DNA of 64,000 nt from Pseudoips prasinana (Eukaryota > Arthropoda > Insecta > Lepidoptera > Nolidae). A program made the translations under genes and the position numbers. The stretch is taken from NCBI GenBank assembly GCA_951640165.1, contig OX621240.1, positions 38,382,713 through 38,446,712 on the forward strand, given 5' to 3'. The notes under the pieces were generated by a model. The model saw nothing but the letters and a program-made list of their open reading frames with translations. It made no database searches and had not been told where the DNA came from. Positions 32,865-44,054 of this stretch are shown piece after piece; position 1 is the stretch's first letter, and every line of letters starts with the position of its first letter.

Positions 32865-33370
32865 GTTCAGGATTCAGGAATTCAGGATAACAATCCGTGC
32901 AATGGGTCTGCAGTTATTAAAAAAAATCAGCCATATATGATTCGGATACTCACTAGTATTACTTTTTTTTATGTCAGAGGTCGACAAACGAACAAGTGGG
33001 TCACCTGATGGTAAGTGATCACCGCCGCCCATGGACACTCGCAACACCAGAGGAGTTACGGGTGCGTTGCCGGCCTTTTAGAGTCAGCAAACAAGTGTTG
33101 CTGACCCTTCCCTCCACCCCAATGAGCTCTAGCGACCTTACTCACACTCGGAAACACAACATTAAAATTATTAATATTATTATTAAGCAATGTCTTCTGT
33201 AAGGTGGAGGTACTTCCCCAGTCGGGCTGCTCTTTGAGCGAATGAACGCTATGCCCTACCTCTCTTAAGGTCACTCTTGTTCAGGATTCAGGAATTCAGG
33301 ATAACAATGCGACCAATGGTTCTGCAGTTATAAAAAAAAAAACAGCCATATATGATTCGGATACGCACTA
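32865..33370. repeat. 90-bp direct repeats flanking a SINE
   Basis: 32865-32954 and 33279-33370 are about 90% identical ('GTTCAGGATTCAGGAATTCA' to 'TATATGATTCGGATAC'). The 324 bp between them is essentially a minus-strand SINE. Each repeat also starts with an internal 'GGATTCA/GAATTCAGGAT' duplication. Confidence 0.88.
32962..33268 (-). mobile_element. SINE with LINE-derived 3' end, minus copy
   Basis: Reverse-complement partner of 25232-25522: tail at left ('GGTCACCTGATGGTAAGTGA'), 5' end at right ('GGGCTGCTCTTTGAGCG', 'CCCTACCTCT'). Confidence 0.78.
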
Positions 33371-33888
<518 letters not shown>

Positions 33889-34196
33889 TTCATATATTTT
33901 AATGGAGTTGTAAGGCCTTTGTGTCAATTGAATTAAAAGATAGTGGTGAATGTCATGATATGAGTAGTAGAGTGAGACTGGCGTTATTAATATATAATTG
34001 AATGTAAGGCTGCCTAATTAAATATGTAATAATATCAATGCAAAATGTGATAGGTGAAAACTGTCTCGAAACAACTTGCACACCTTTAAAGGTAAAATAT
34101 GGTCTAGGACAAATTATATGTAATAACTTAAATCTACTTATATGTACCCATATTTATCAAATAAAGTGATTTGATTTGATTTAAATTTGTAGCATT
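33889..34196 (+). repeat. Probable LINE 3' UTR with TTTGA tail
   Basis: Ends 'TCAAATAAAGTGATTTGATT', an AATAAA signal followed by a TTTGA repeat. No coding sequence upstream, so heavily 5'-truncated. Confidence 0.5.
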
Positions 34197-35094
34197 GCAA
34201 AACAGGTATTTATTTCATTATTGCGGGCATTTTTTATAAAAGAATAAAAATCCTAGGACGTCCTAGTATCAATTCCAACTCATTTCATTCACCACCACCC
34301 TTCTAATTCTTAAACTCATTATTTCTTTAACGTTCCGAAATTATCAAAGTATCGTTCTTAAGCTCGGGGAATTCCAAAATAACGTGAAATAAAAGTCAAA
34401 AGGAGTCTCGTCCCGCACTTAAGTCGAGCCCAGTCGCGAGCGAAAGCAAGTCATTACACCTAAAACAGTCCACCTATTACACCGTGTTGTAGAAACGTTC
34501 TAAACCCTCTTTTGGTTCAAATAATATTATTGTTATGATAATTTCAGTACAGAAACATGCAGAAACTGATGAATATACCGCTTAATTTTATTATAATCTG
34601 GCATCATTTATTGAGAATCAGCTAAGAATTTATATTACCAACACAGTCTCGCAACTTTAATGCATTCTTTATTTCAGAATTTTACATGAAGAGCAATTTT
34701 TAAAAGCTGAAACATTTTAACTTTAGTTTGAAATATGAGGGTGAAACAATCACTCCACTGAAGGCACTTACATTGAACTATATACTATGAAGTTGAACCA
34801 AAGTAGATGCTTTTATAAATTTTATCAATGTTTGAATTGTCCAACCTAAGTATTGGCATTCCAGCCGTTGTTAACCGTGTAGGTTTTCGGTAAGATGGCG
34901 TTAAATCATCTTAATTGTATTAAGAAAATATCGAATGGATTGTACAAATTCGAGTCTGGGCACCATGGTGCGGTGGCGGAGCGATGAACGAACATAGGGC
35001 ATGAAACCCCGATGGATTTATTCCCACTCGCACTTAAATTCATTCAGTTTCTTTTTAAAATGTCTGTAACATTATTTTATCAATATATATATTT
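34197..35094. other. Unassigned sequence
   Basis: 900 bp; the stretch 34380-34500 is less AT-rich but shows no exon-like frame. Confidence 0.35.
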
Positions 35095-35312
35095 TCAGAC
35101 GAAATTTTAATGTTAAAACTAAAAAAATAATATGATGTACATTACCATGTAAACTAACAACGAAAATTGGTTTGATCGAAATCTAGTAAGTAGTTTTTTT
35201 TTAATGCGTCAAACATCGTAAACCGCAATTTGCTTTCATTTAATCAACTGAAATACTTGCTGCTACGGAACCCTTCATGAGCGAGTCCGACTCGCACTTG
35301 GCCGGTTTTTTT
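35095..35312 (-). repeat. Dispersed repeat G, truncated minus copy
   Basis: Right end is the complement of 'AACCGGCCAAGTGCGAGTCG' (about 35285-35307); only the first about 200 bp of G is present. Confidence 0.7.
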
Positions 35313-35344
35313 ATATTCGTTTACGCTTAACGAAGCAATTTTGA

Positions 35345-35680
35345 TGTTTGGTCAGAGTTGTTCAAACCGCTCAGTGGACCTCTGACATGGCTTAACTATT
35401 GTTGTCTAATAACTACAACCGGGACCGATACCTTAACGTGCCCTCCGAAGCACGGAAATGCTCAGAAATTAAACTACTTTGGCATGTTGCTGCAATAAAA
35501 TAGCAGCAGTAAGCCGTCGGAGGCTAATTAGCCCACCAATAAAAATAAAAAAAAAAACCACTTTGGTAGTCACCCTGGACCCATCGATGGACTGACTGCG
35601 AGCCTAGTTGCTTAACCTCACCGATCACTTACGGGCTGGTGAGAGCATCTAGCTATAAGCGCCTCTAACTTGTTATATAA
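35345..35680 (+). repeat. Dispersed repeat D, copy with poly-A insert
   Basis: 'TTGGTCAGAGTTGTTCAAAC' to 'GAGAGCATCTAGCTATAAGC'. Interrupted at 35483-35554 by a short retroposed insert. Other copies: 41010, 56955 and (minus) 54185. Part of D also occurs, inverted, in every unit of the satellite just downstream. Confidence 0.72.
35483..35554 (+). mobile_element. Tiny retroposed insert with poly-A and target duplication
   Basis: 72 bp ('CATGTTGCTGCAATAAAATA' to an A-run) between 'AAACTACTTTGG' (35471-35482) and 'AAACCACTTTGG' (35555-35566): a 12-bp target duplication with one mismatch, inside repeat D. Looks like the 3' end of a SINE or LINE inserted by target-primed reverse transcription. Confidence 0.7.
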
Positions 35681-35859
35681 CGGTGTCATAGGCGGGCTCC
35701 TTAATGCTAAAATATCCTATTCTCGTTTCCAGGCTGCGTATTGAATGCCCAACAATACGTGCCGTTCTACTCGGAATAAATGTTTAATCCCTGATGTATA
35801 CTTTCTCTTGGCCTCTAGTGTACTTATGAGATCAAAAGAAATATTTGCGTCGCAATTTT

Positions 35860-37440
35860 TTTTGTTACGTAGTGTAATATTGTGTATGTGTGTTATACAT
35901 TATACTCATAGTGTTAGTAAGTTTATGAAGGTGCGGCAAGGTAAGGTAGAGGAAAATACCGATATATTATAAAAGTGTTTTTCTAGTAGCTCAAGTTCTA
36001 AGTGCTCATAGCTTACTGGTTCATAAGTGATTGGTAAGGTTTTACGTACGTCGTTTGTCTACAGATGGGTGACCGCACAAAGTGGTTTATTTTTTAATAT
36101 TGTGTATGTATGTTATACATTATACTCATAGTGTTAGTAAGTTTATGAAGGTGCGGCTTGTACGGTAGAGCAAAATAACGGAAAATACCGATATATTGTA
36201 ATTGTGTTTTACTAGTAGTTCAAGTTCTAAGTGCTCATAGCTTACTGGTTCATAAGTGATCGGTAAGGTGGTTTGTCTATAGATGGGTGACCGCCCAAAT
36301 GGTTTATTTTTTATTACGTAGTGTAATATTGTCTATGTGGGTTATAAATTATACTCATAGTGTTAGTAAGTTTATGAAGGTGCGGCAAGGTAAGATAGAG
36401 GAAAATACCGATATATTATAATAGTGTTTTTCTAGTAGTTCAGTTCTAAGTGCTCATAGCTTACTGGTTCGTAAGCGATCGGTAAGGTTTTACGTACGTC
36501 GTTTGTCTACAGATGGGTTACCGCCGAAATGGTTTATGTTTTATTACGTAGTGTAATACCGTGTATGTATGTTAAACATTATATTCATGGTGTTAGTAAG
36601 TTTATTAAGGTGCGGCAAGGTAAGATAGAGGAAAATACCGATATATTATAATAGTGTTTTTCTAGTAGTTCAAGTTCTAAGTGCTCATAGCTTACCGGTT
36701 CATAAGTGATCGGTAAGGTTTTACGTACGTCGTTTGTCTACAGATGGGTTACCGCCGAAATGGTTTATGTTTTATTACGTAGTGTAATACCGTGTATGTA
36801 TGTTATACATTATATTCATGGTGTTAGTAAGTTTATTAAGGTGCGGCAAGGTAAGATAGAGGAAAATACCGATATATTATAATAGTGTTTTTCTAGTAGT
36901 TCAAGTTCTAAATGCTCATAGCTTACCGGTTCATAAGTGATCGGTAAGGTTTTACGTACGTCGTTTGTTTACAGATGGGTGTGGCCAAAGTGTTTTATTT
37001 TTTTATTAAGTAGTGTAATATTGTCTATGTTTGTTATACATTATACTCGTAGTGTTAGTAAGTTTATGAAGGTGCGGCAAGGTAAGGTAGAGGAAAATAC
37101 CGATATATTATAATAGTGTTTTTCTAGTAGTTCAAGTTCTAAGTGCTCATAGCTTACTGGTTCATAAGTAATTGGTAAGGTTTTACGTACGTCGTTTGTC
37201 TACAGATGGGTGACCGCCCAAAAGGTTAATTTTTTAATTACGTAGTGTAATATTGTGTATGTGTGATATACATTATATATGAAGGTGCGGCAAGGTAACG
37301 TAGAGCAAAATAGCGGAAAATACCGATATATTATAACAGTGATTTTTTTTGTAGGGCAAGTTCTAAGTGCTCATAGCTTACTAGATCGTAAGTTATCTGT
37401 AAGGTTTTACGTACGTGGTTTGTCTATAGATGGGAGGCCC
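35860..37440. repeat. Satellite array, seven units of about 230 bp
   Basis: The landmark 'GTGTTAGTAAGTTTAT' recurs at 35911, 36131, 36360, 36590, 36821 and 37052 (spacings 220, 229, 230, 231, 231), and a seventh unit lacking it starts near 37250. Each unit has 'GGTGCGGCAAGGTAAG', 'AATACCGATATATTATAA', 'AGTTCTAAGTGCTCATAGCT' and 'TACAGATGGGT'. Unit ends are most diverged at the right edge. Short open frames inside are by-products of the repeat. Confidence 0.95.
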
Positions 37441-37544
37441 CCAAATTGGTTTATTTCTAAGTATCTTCGTGCTTTGGATGGATTCCATATGCTTTTGGAT
37501 ACCGGTGGGGCAAACTGCGGGATGGGTGTAAACAAATCTAATAC

Positions 37545-37700
37545 TAAAAATAAAATATAAAAGCTTTTATTCACGTAGACATTCAGTTGCAAGTAGTATT
37601 TTCTATAAATAATATAATAATTATTTAAACTTTACTATAGTAATATAGTTAAGTATAAATAATTATTTCTAGGTACATACCTATAGATATTTATGACATC
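37545..37700 (-). repeat. Dispersed repeat A, fragment
   Basis: 'TTTTATTCACGTAGAC' and 'TTATTTCTAGGTACATACCT' match the left part of the 6076 copy. Confidence 0.55.
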
Positions 37701-37734
37701 AACTAAGCATAGTTAAGTTTTCCTTTAAGACAAC

Positions 37735-37950
37735 GTCCTTACTATTGAAATTAATCCCTGTGTCACGGGGTACATCAAAAAGATATAATTAACGGTCTGG
37801 GTGTACTTTGTACACCTTGACATAGAACAGCCACTTATGGTTCACACAAATAGTTGTTCTGTACGGGAATCGAACCCAGGACACGAAATAGTGTGGCTAC
37901 CATGGAGCTATTGGCTACTGTCTTAACCGCTACGCCACACATGCCGTCCT
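37735..37950 (-). mobile_element. SINE S4, diverged copy
   Basis: Minus strand: tRNA-like head ending near 37950 ('TGTGGCGTAGCGGTTAAGAC' and 'GGGTTCGATTCCCGTAC'), then 'ACTATTTGTGTGAACCATAA' and 'CCGTGACACAGGGATTAA'. Copies: 43553-43759, 63870-64000. Confidence 0.75.
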
Positions 37951-37982
37951 AATCTAAATATACTTTATGTTAGAACTATAGG

Positions 37983-38121
37983 TACAGACGCCAGCACATC
38001 CAACTACCCCAACCTATCAAATTTGTTTTATAGAATTTCAACGTTATCACATAAGCATAAGGTTCACTTTCAATTGGGTAAATTTGCCAGATTGGGGTAG
38101 CTTGATATGTTGGCGTCTGTA
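37983..38121. mobile_element. 139-bp hairpin MITE, copy 3
   Basis: TA-flanked, 'CAGACGCCAGCACATCCAAC' against 'TGATATGTTGGCGTCTG'; the inner arm carries 'ACCCCAACCTATCAAATT'. Confidence 0.88.
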
Positions 38122-38231
38122 CAATCAACGATATTATCACTGAGTAGCGATATTAAATAGCGATATACACATTTTAGCGAAAAAAATGACCGTGCTAGTT
38201 TATACCTAGTACTGCCCTTGCTGTTATGTTG

Positions 38232-38395
38232 GCAACTGTACTGGCCTTTTGGTCTAGTGGTTTGTAAACCTAACTGCTAAGCTGGAGGTCGTGGGTTCGG
38301 CACCCAGGACAAATCTTTGTGTAATGAGCACGAGTATTTGTTCTGTGTCTGGGAGTAATTTATCTATAATATGTATGTATTTAGAAATAGGATCG
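38232..38395 (+). mobile_element. SINE S1/S2-type, 3'-truncated
   Basis: tRNA-like head 'TTTTGGTCTAGTGG' and 'GTCGTGGGTTCGGCACCC', then 'GTAATGAGCACGAGTATTTG', merging into repeat H at about 38391. Confidence 0.65.
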
Positions 38396-38815
38396 CTTTG
38401 GCCCCTTAACGCGTCATCGGTGATCCCGTGCAACTGATCACACCTCTCTTAGAATTCTGTCCTTTTGCTTCAGCGGCCCCCCGAGCTGTGGCTCAAAAGG
38501 GTGGCCTCGGGTATTAGTCGTTTAATTTAAGCTACTGGTTAAGAGCCTTCTGCGCTAGCCAAATGCTCATTGCCTTCAATTCTTTAATACTGATATTGTA
38601 CAACTAAATTTCTAAATAATAGATTAGTAACTTGTTATTTATTTTAGGATTTAAGAAAATCTGATAAAACAGACCGCACGGACGGACTAATAATTTTTTT
38701 GTAATTTTTATAGTGTATTCGACTATGTTTATGTACTGCATTGTGAACTTGACAAGTACAAGTGTATGTTAATACCCAAGTGCTGAATAAATTTCATTAT
38801 TTCATTTCATTATAA
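38396..38815 (+). repeat. Dispersed repeat H, copy 2
   Basis: 'CTTTGGCCCCTTAACGCGTC' to 'GCTGAATAAATTTCATTATT'. Lacks the first about 60 bp of copy 1; the AATAAA before the ATTTC tail fixes the 3' end. Confidence 0.75.
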
Positions 38816-38817
38816 TG

Positions 38818-39375
38818 TCATCCTGCTTGAACTTCGGCCACGGCGGCTAGTCTCAATGAAGAATAGCCATCTGTTCGGAACATATTAGTGACCTCTTTCC
38901 GGTCGTGTCGCTAGGCGTCCCATCGGATCATGAGAGAGATGGAATAGAAAGTACTCCTGTGTTTGCGCACACACTTGTGCACTATAATATGTCCCGTCCA
39001 GATGGCTAATCTTTATTGGACTGAAGACTGGCCGCCGTAGCCGAAATTCGGCTAGTAGGACATTATTATTATTATTGTGCAAAAGTATGTGCGCATACAC
39101 AGCGGCACTTTCTATTCCATCACTCTCATGAATTGATGAGACAACTAACACGACCGGAAAGGTGTCAGGTATAGAACCGACAGCATTACGTGCTCTCCGA
39201 GGCACGGGGTCAAATACCGCCAACTCCCAGACTTCGGGCAGATACTGCCTAACTTTCTTTTAAAGAAAAAATCCCAAAACTACTTTTTGGACCCTGACCT
39301 AGGATTTGAACCCAGGACCTCATAATTTGCGGTTTAACATGCTCCCGCTAGACCAACGACCAACAAGGGAGTTTA
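38818..39375. mobile_element. Composite of three SINE S3 pieces in alternating orientation
   Basis: 38818-38888 is a minus 3' piece ('CTTCGGCCACGGCGGCTAGT'). 38889-39062 is a plus body ending 'CGAAATTCGGCTAG'. After an ATT repeat, 39076-39375 is a nearly complete minus copy ending in a tRNA-like head ('GGATTTGAACCCAGGACCTC', 39302-39321). Confidence 0.72.
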
Positions 39376-39504
39376 GAAATATATAAGTATGTTAATCAAA
39401 TTCCCGTGTGAATAATGTCCCAGGATATTATTATATGTTTGTAGTAGAGGTTAATTTATGGTTATACTACTACAGGTTATGTATTTGTAAATGTATAGTA
39501 ATGT

Positions 39505-39690
39505 AAGAAACGTATCTCTCTCTCTCTTTATTCACAAACATATTACTTTATATCGCCCTCTCAACTTCTGCTCGCCTCGACCCATCACACTTTTCGTTAC
39601 GCTCTCATCACGCATACACCTGCTTACTCCCCAAATTAAGCATGCAAAAAGCAGTTTCGCTTTAAATAAAAGGACTTTTTTAAGTTAAAA
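39505..39690. repeat. Dispersed repeat I, copy 1
   Basis: A CT-repeat start, then 'CCCTCTCAACTTCTGCTCGC' and 'CATCACACTTTTCGTTACGC'. A related copy is at 52188-52325. Nature unknown. Confidence 0.5.
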
Positions 39691-39709
39691 AATATTATAC
39701 TATGTAACT

Positions 39710-39770
39710 TAACCTCGTCAATCATTTACGGATCAGTTACAGCAACTGGCCATAAGCGCCTCCAATATGC
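39710..39770 (+). repeat. Dispersed repeat D, short fragment
   Basis: 'TTAACCTCGTCAATCATTTA' and 'CATAAGCGCCTCCAA' match the right end of D. Confidence 0.5.
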
Positions 39771-41009
39771 CATAAAATTGCTCTATTAATGCGTCAGAAA
39801 AGATATAAAAAATTCTCAAAACTTAATCACCTAAATCCGTTACATGAAGAAAATCCGAAAAAACGATGCTGACCCTAATCGAGTGTCGCGAATTACTGGC
39901 GATGACGAGCAAATTCCCGCAAGGCTTAGACTTGACTCAGTATAACTGGTAAACAGTAGTTCAATTACCTAGCAAAAGGCGGATGAGAAATGACATTTCT
40001 ATTAAGCGCTTTCCCCTTACTCAGATGAACGTTTTCGGTCTGAAATTAAAATTTGACTGATAGCTCATATTTATCAAACTTGAAGCAGATCTTCCTCATG
40101 ATTGAAAACTCGGGGAAAAATAGTTTGGGGAAGCAAAATGTCCGTAGCTTTCATTATATAAGGTCCCTACTTTATTAATTAGCTATATAACATGTTATCG
40201 TAATATGTATAATTTAATAAATACGTGACTGACTTAAAATGTTTATAGAATTGCCGGTATTATTTAAAATTTAAATTGGTTCAATTTACATTTACATTAC
40301 GTGACTCAGAACATAATCAGTCCTATACAGTAGCTAACCGAAAACACGATTGAAAACGCGTGGCAACAGATCGTAAATATCGACGGATTTGTACAGGAAC
40401 GTCTTCCTGATTCTTAATTGGTGAGCGATTTCACCGTTTCTCATATAAACGTAGTAAATACTGGATTTTTTTAAATTTTTTATTTGGTATTTAATTCAGA
40501 GGAAAATAATATGCTTATCAGTAACCTACATACTATATTATATTCTTCAATGCCTATTTCCTATGACGAAAGTTTAGTCTTCTTCTTCTTCTAAACTTGG
40601 TCTTTAGTGCCATAGAATTATTGCAGATAGAATAGAAATATAATGGTAGAACTCGACACGTTTTTCATTCTCAGACTTCAGGATTGGCTGCGGGAGTGCC
40701 TATTTAATAAGATCAGGAAAATTCAGTACTTTGGAAAAAAAAGAGAAACAAGGACAATAAACCATGGCAGCGAGACAACCGACAAATATAGGTACTCATA
40801 TATTTGTAAATACTACTTTATAGATAAATAACACCAGACACTACAAATAATAGTGCTCATCACAGAAAGATTTGTCTTGAGTGGTGATCGAATCCACGAA
40901 GTCTAGCATAGCAGTCAGGGTCAGTAGATCAACTAATGGACAGGCATATTTTAGGAAAAATATTATTGAAACAAACAGGAAAAATACATTCGATGTAATG
41001 AACTTAATA
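39771..41009. other. Unassigned sequence
   Basis: 1.2 kb without recognised repeats or coding. The 62-codon frame at 40643 has no family resemblance. Confidence 0.35.
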
Positions 41010-41215
41010 TTTTAGAACTCTGACATGGCTTAACGATTGTTGCCTAATGGCATCGACAGCTTAACGAGCCCTCCGAAAACGCTCAGAAATTAAACAACTT
41101 TGGTTGTCACCCATCTATGGAATGACCTCGAGCCTACTTGCTTGACCTCACCGATTATTTACGCACCGGTCAGAGCATCTGGCTATGAGCACCTTAGCTG
41201 CATATGTGAGGCGTG
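41010..41215 (+). repeat. Dispersed repeat D, copy
   Basis: 'GAACTCTGACATGGCTTAAC' to 'GAGCATCTGGCTATGAGCAC', with a small internal deletion relative to 56955-57175. Confidence 0.68.
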
Positions 41216-41883
41216 ATAAAACATATATCATTATTTTAAACTAGTGACAAAAGACTACTGTATGTACGATAATGCTATAGGTACTGTGTCAGTGACTGTG
41301 TCACTTTTGTCATGTTACGGGGGTGAAGTAGCGATTGTCCAAAAATGAAAGTCATGGTTGACATTTAGACAGTATATTATGGGGGTTGACAAAACAACCC
41401 ACATGTTGGCACGTCGTCAGATAACGTAACTACACAAATTAACTTTAGATTCGCTATCTCTTTCTTTTTTTATTAGTTGTTACTTTATTTTGCTACCCAA
41501 CGTATGTAGTGCGGGTTTTTGCTTTTAATAATTTTGTAACGGAACATCGTAATACTTTCATATACTAATTAGAATATCAATTAAAAGACTACACGTAAAA
41601 ATTATACAATGGGCGGCCTTATCACAAAGTCTGATGTCTTCCAAAAAACCAAAAAGTAGAAATAGTAAAATGGAGTAAGTTGGTAACTGATTACAAATAT
41701 TTTAATGCAATATATCTGGTGAGTTGTGTAATGAGTGCATTCTATAACGTGAAGGTACTTTCCTAGATGACTTGCTCATAAAAAAACGCGCTTTAAGTCT
41801 CAGTAAAACGTACGATTCTAAATTTCTGAAAAACGCCCTGTTCTTAACTCTTTTAAATGTTTCTTTGCTTGTTATTGTTTTTC
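41216..41883. other. Unassigned sequence
   Basis: Its right part (about 41745-41875, 'GTGAAGGTACTTTCCTAGAT') resembles 42105-42180 on the far side of the SINE fragment, suggesting a diverged duplication. Confidence 0.35.
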
Positions 41884-42105
41884 AGTACTAGCCAGCGGTA
41901 TTATACCTCCGTGCCTCGAAGAGTACGTAAAGCTGTTGATTTCTGTACCTGTACTATTTCCAATCGCGTCGCTAGTCCTATCGGATCATGGGTGGGAGCG
42001 ATAGAATAGAAAGTGTTATTGTGGTTACTGGATTTGGCCCAGTAGATAACTATTCTCCATTGAGAATGACCACCGTGGTCGAAATTCAACCAAGCGGACA
42101 TTCTA
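41884..42105 (+). mobile_element. SINE S3 body, headless
   Basis: 'CCAGCGGTATTATACCTCCG', 'CCTATCGGATCATGGGTG' and 'CGAAATTCAACCAAGCGGAC': a diverged S3 without the tRNA-like head. Confidence 0.6.
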
Positions 42106-42242
42106 ATGAGTGTCTTAAAGCGAAGGTATTTTTCCAGGTGAGTTGCTCAAGTAAAAACGCCCTGCTCTGACCCTCTTAAGTATTGCTACCATTTAGCAGG
42201 AGGGTGTAGAGGTTACGTGATCGGTTTCTAGAGCCAAAACCT

Positions 42243-42494
42243 CACCGTAGCCTAGTTGGTAGTGCTCCTGCCTACGAAGCTGGTGGTCCTGGGTTCGAAT
42301 CCCGGTAAGTGCAAATATTTGTGTGATGAGCACGAATATTTGTTTCGGAGTCATGGATGTTTTCTATGTATATAAGTATTTATCTATCTATATAAGTATG
42401 TATATCGTCGCCTGGTACCCATAGTACAAGCTTTGCTTAGTTCGGGGCTAGGATGATCTGTGTGACATTGTCATACAAAAAAAAAAAAAAAAAA
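42243..42494 (+). mobile_element. SINE S1, full-length with poly-A
   Basis: tRNA-like head: 'TAGCCTAGTTGGTAGTGCTC' (A-box region) and 'GGGTTCGAATCCCGGTAAGT' (B-box). Body 'TGATGAGCACGAATATTTGT', a TATC repeat, 'GTACCCATAGTACAAGCTTT', end 'TGTGTGACATTGTC' and a 17-A tail (42478-42494). Other copies: 45102-45325 (-), 46058-46285 (+), 49846-50036 (-), 61820-61952 (-), 12897-12990 (-). Confidence 0.85.
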
Positions 42495-42507
42495 GCTGAA
42501 AGACTTA

Positions 42508-42825
42508 AGCTGACAGCTGTCCACAGCTGGACCAGCCTCCCCCAAGAATCATTTTGGGGGTTATGCCATAAAAACCACGCTCGGCTGACGGGTTGGATAA
42601 TAATGTTTATTTGTTCTAGAAAAATAAAATACAATTATACTTATTTCATAATATCATATCGCATGGATATCGCAGTAAGATGGTCATAGTACTCAAAAGG
42701 AAGGTGTTGTCCGTCCTCTCGCAGATTTTCCCTCGGGCCGCCTGCCACGCCCCTCACGCGATGAGGTGGGGTGATGATATTCTGATATTACGACGCCGTT
42801 ACCACACAACCAAGAGCCAAAAAAG
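42508..42825 (-). mobile_element. RTE-tail element E with a 68-bp insertion
   Basis: Matches copy 1 in two parts. 42597-42664 ('TAATAATGTTTATTTGTTCT...') interrupts it between 'GACGGGTTGGA' and 'GGATATCGCAGTAAGATGGT'. The insert is AT-rich with a TTATT-type end. Confidence 0.65.
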
Positions 42826-42861
42826 CCTCTTCCTTCCATATTAGTCCTATTAGTACCGAGA

Positions 42862-43240
42862 CTGCCTCGTTGGTCTAGCGGTAGCGTGTTCATCCGTAGA
42901 GAACGGGGTTCTGGGTTCAAATCCCGGGACGGGCCAAAACAGTGATTTTGGGACTTTTCTGTAAAAAGAAAAATTTCTCAGCATCAGCCCGGAGTTTGGG
43001 AGTTGGCAGTATTATACCCCCGTGCATCGGAGAGCACGTAAAGCCGTCGGTCCTGTACCTGACCTCTTTCCGGTCATGTCGCCTAGGCGTCCCATCGGAT
43101 CATGAGAGTGATGGAATAGAAAGTGCTCCTGTGTCTGCGCACACACTTGAGCACTGTAATATGTCCCGCGCAGATGGCTAATCTCTGTTGAGACTGGCCG
43201 CCGTGGTTGAAATTCGGCTAGGAGAACATTATTATTATTA
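42862..43240 (+). mobile_element. SINE S3, full-length copy
   Basis: Head 'GCCTCGTTGGTCTAGCGGTA' and 'GGTTCAAATCCCGGGACGGG'. The acceptor-like ends GCCTCGT/ACGGGCC almost pair, closer to a tRNA than the other copies. Body as in 11998-12362; ends in ATT repeats. Confidence 0.82.
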
Positions 43241-43552
43241 GTACCGAATGAGACTATTATAGGAATTGCGTGCATTGTAAACAAGTGACGACTAGTTGCC
43301 AAGTGTGGCATAAAATTGGCAACGAGAATGCGGTTTGAGGTTCCGTTGCTGTCGATATAGCTACTGCTGTTGTCGTATTATTCGTTGGTTTATTTTGAAG
43401 TTATCACTTTGTTAACGATGTGGTAGAACGTTGTAATTAGGAATTTGGCAGAGTTTACGATTCAAAGAGAAAAAATGTTTTAATTGGTTCACATCTACAG
43501 TTGACTAGCAAAACTAGGTCATTACATCCTAAGTTGATATGGTGGTTCTTCA
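43241..43552. other. Unassigned sequence
   Basis: No feature recognised. Confidence 0.35.
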
Positions 43553-43759
43553 TTTTTTGAAAGACAATGCCCCCTCTAGGTAATCTAATCTCTGTGTCGC
43601 GGGGTACTTTACAAATATATAATAGACGGACACAAATTACATCCATACTCAGAACAACTATTTATGGGTCACACAAATAGTTGTCCGGCGCGGGACTCGA
43701 ACCCGCGACAAGAAGTGGCGAGGCGACTGTCTTAGTCGCTGCGCCACACGAGCAGCCAA
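43553..43759 (-). mobile_element. SINE S4, well-preserved copy
   Basis: Minus strand: 'GTGTGGCGCAGCGACTAAGA' (A-box region) and 'TCGCGGGTTCGAGTCCCGCG' (B-box), then 'CTATTTGTGTGACCCATAAA' and 'CCCGCGACACAGAGATTA'. The tRNA-like head has a strong T-arm but a non-matching acceptor stem, so I reject a functional tRNA. Confidence 0.8.
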
Positions 43760-44054
43760 TGGTAGAGTTAAAACATCTAATTGACCATTTGTTTGTATTC
43801 GTATCGATGAAATGCCCTTTCCGATCCTCAATACGCCGAGAGGCCCACGTCTTCGCGTATTAATATAGAGCGGCAGTTCCACGAAATGTCACTAAACAGT
43901 AATTACTCTCTCATACATCTCTCCGTCAGTAACCGCCGGGGCTAGATCGGAACCCCAAAGTGGGGTCCCCTCCGGGTACATAGTTTGAAGTCTTCAGTTT
44001 CACTGAAGTGTAGCAGTGAAAGTCTGCTAGGCTAACTGTAAACGCCATATAAAA

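Noticed and set aside
35860..37440. CRISPR-like regular repeats
   Set aside because: Units are ~230 bp and repeat throughout without unique spacers; this is a satellite in a eukaryotic genome.
35745..37560. Open frames such as that at 37279
   Set aside because: They are made of satellite units, are not conserved between units and have no domain.
42862..42935. Possible tRNA gene with near-pairing acceptor ends
   Set aside because: The same head with about 300 bp of common body occurs at 11998 and 57526; a tRNA-derived SINE is the better call.
43681..43759. Possible tRNA gene (minus strand) with good A- and B-box
   Set aside because: The acceptor stem does not pair, and the sequence continues into a body repeated at 37735 and 63870, so it is a SINE head.
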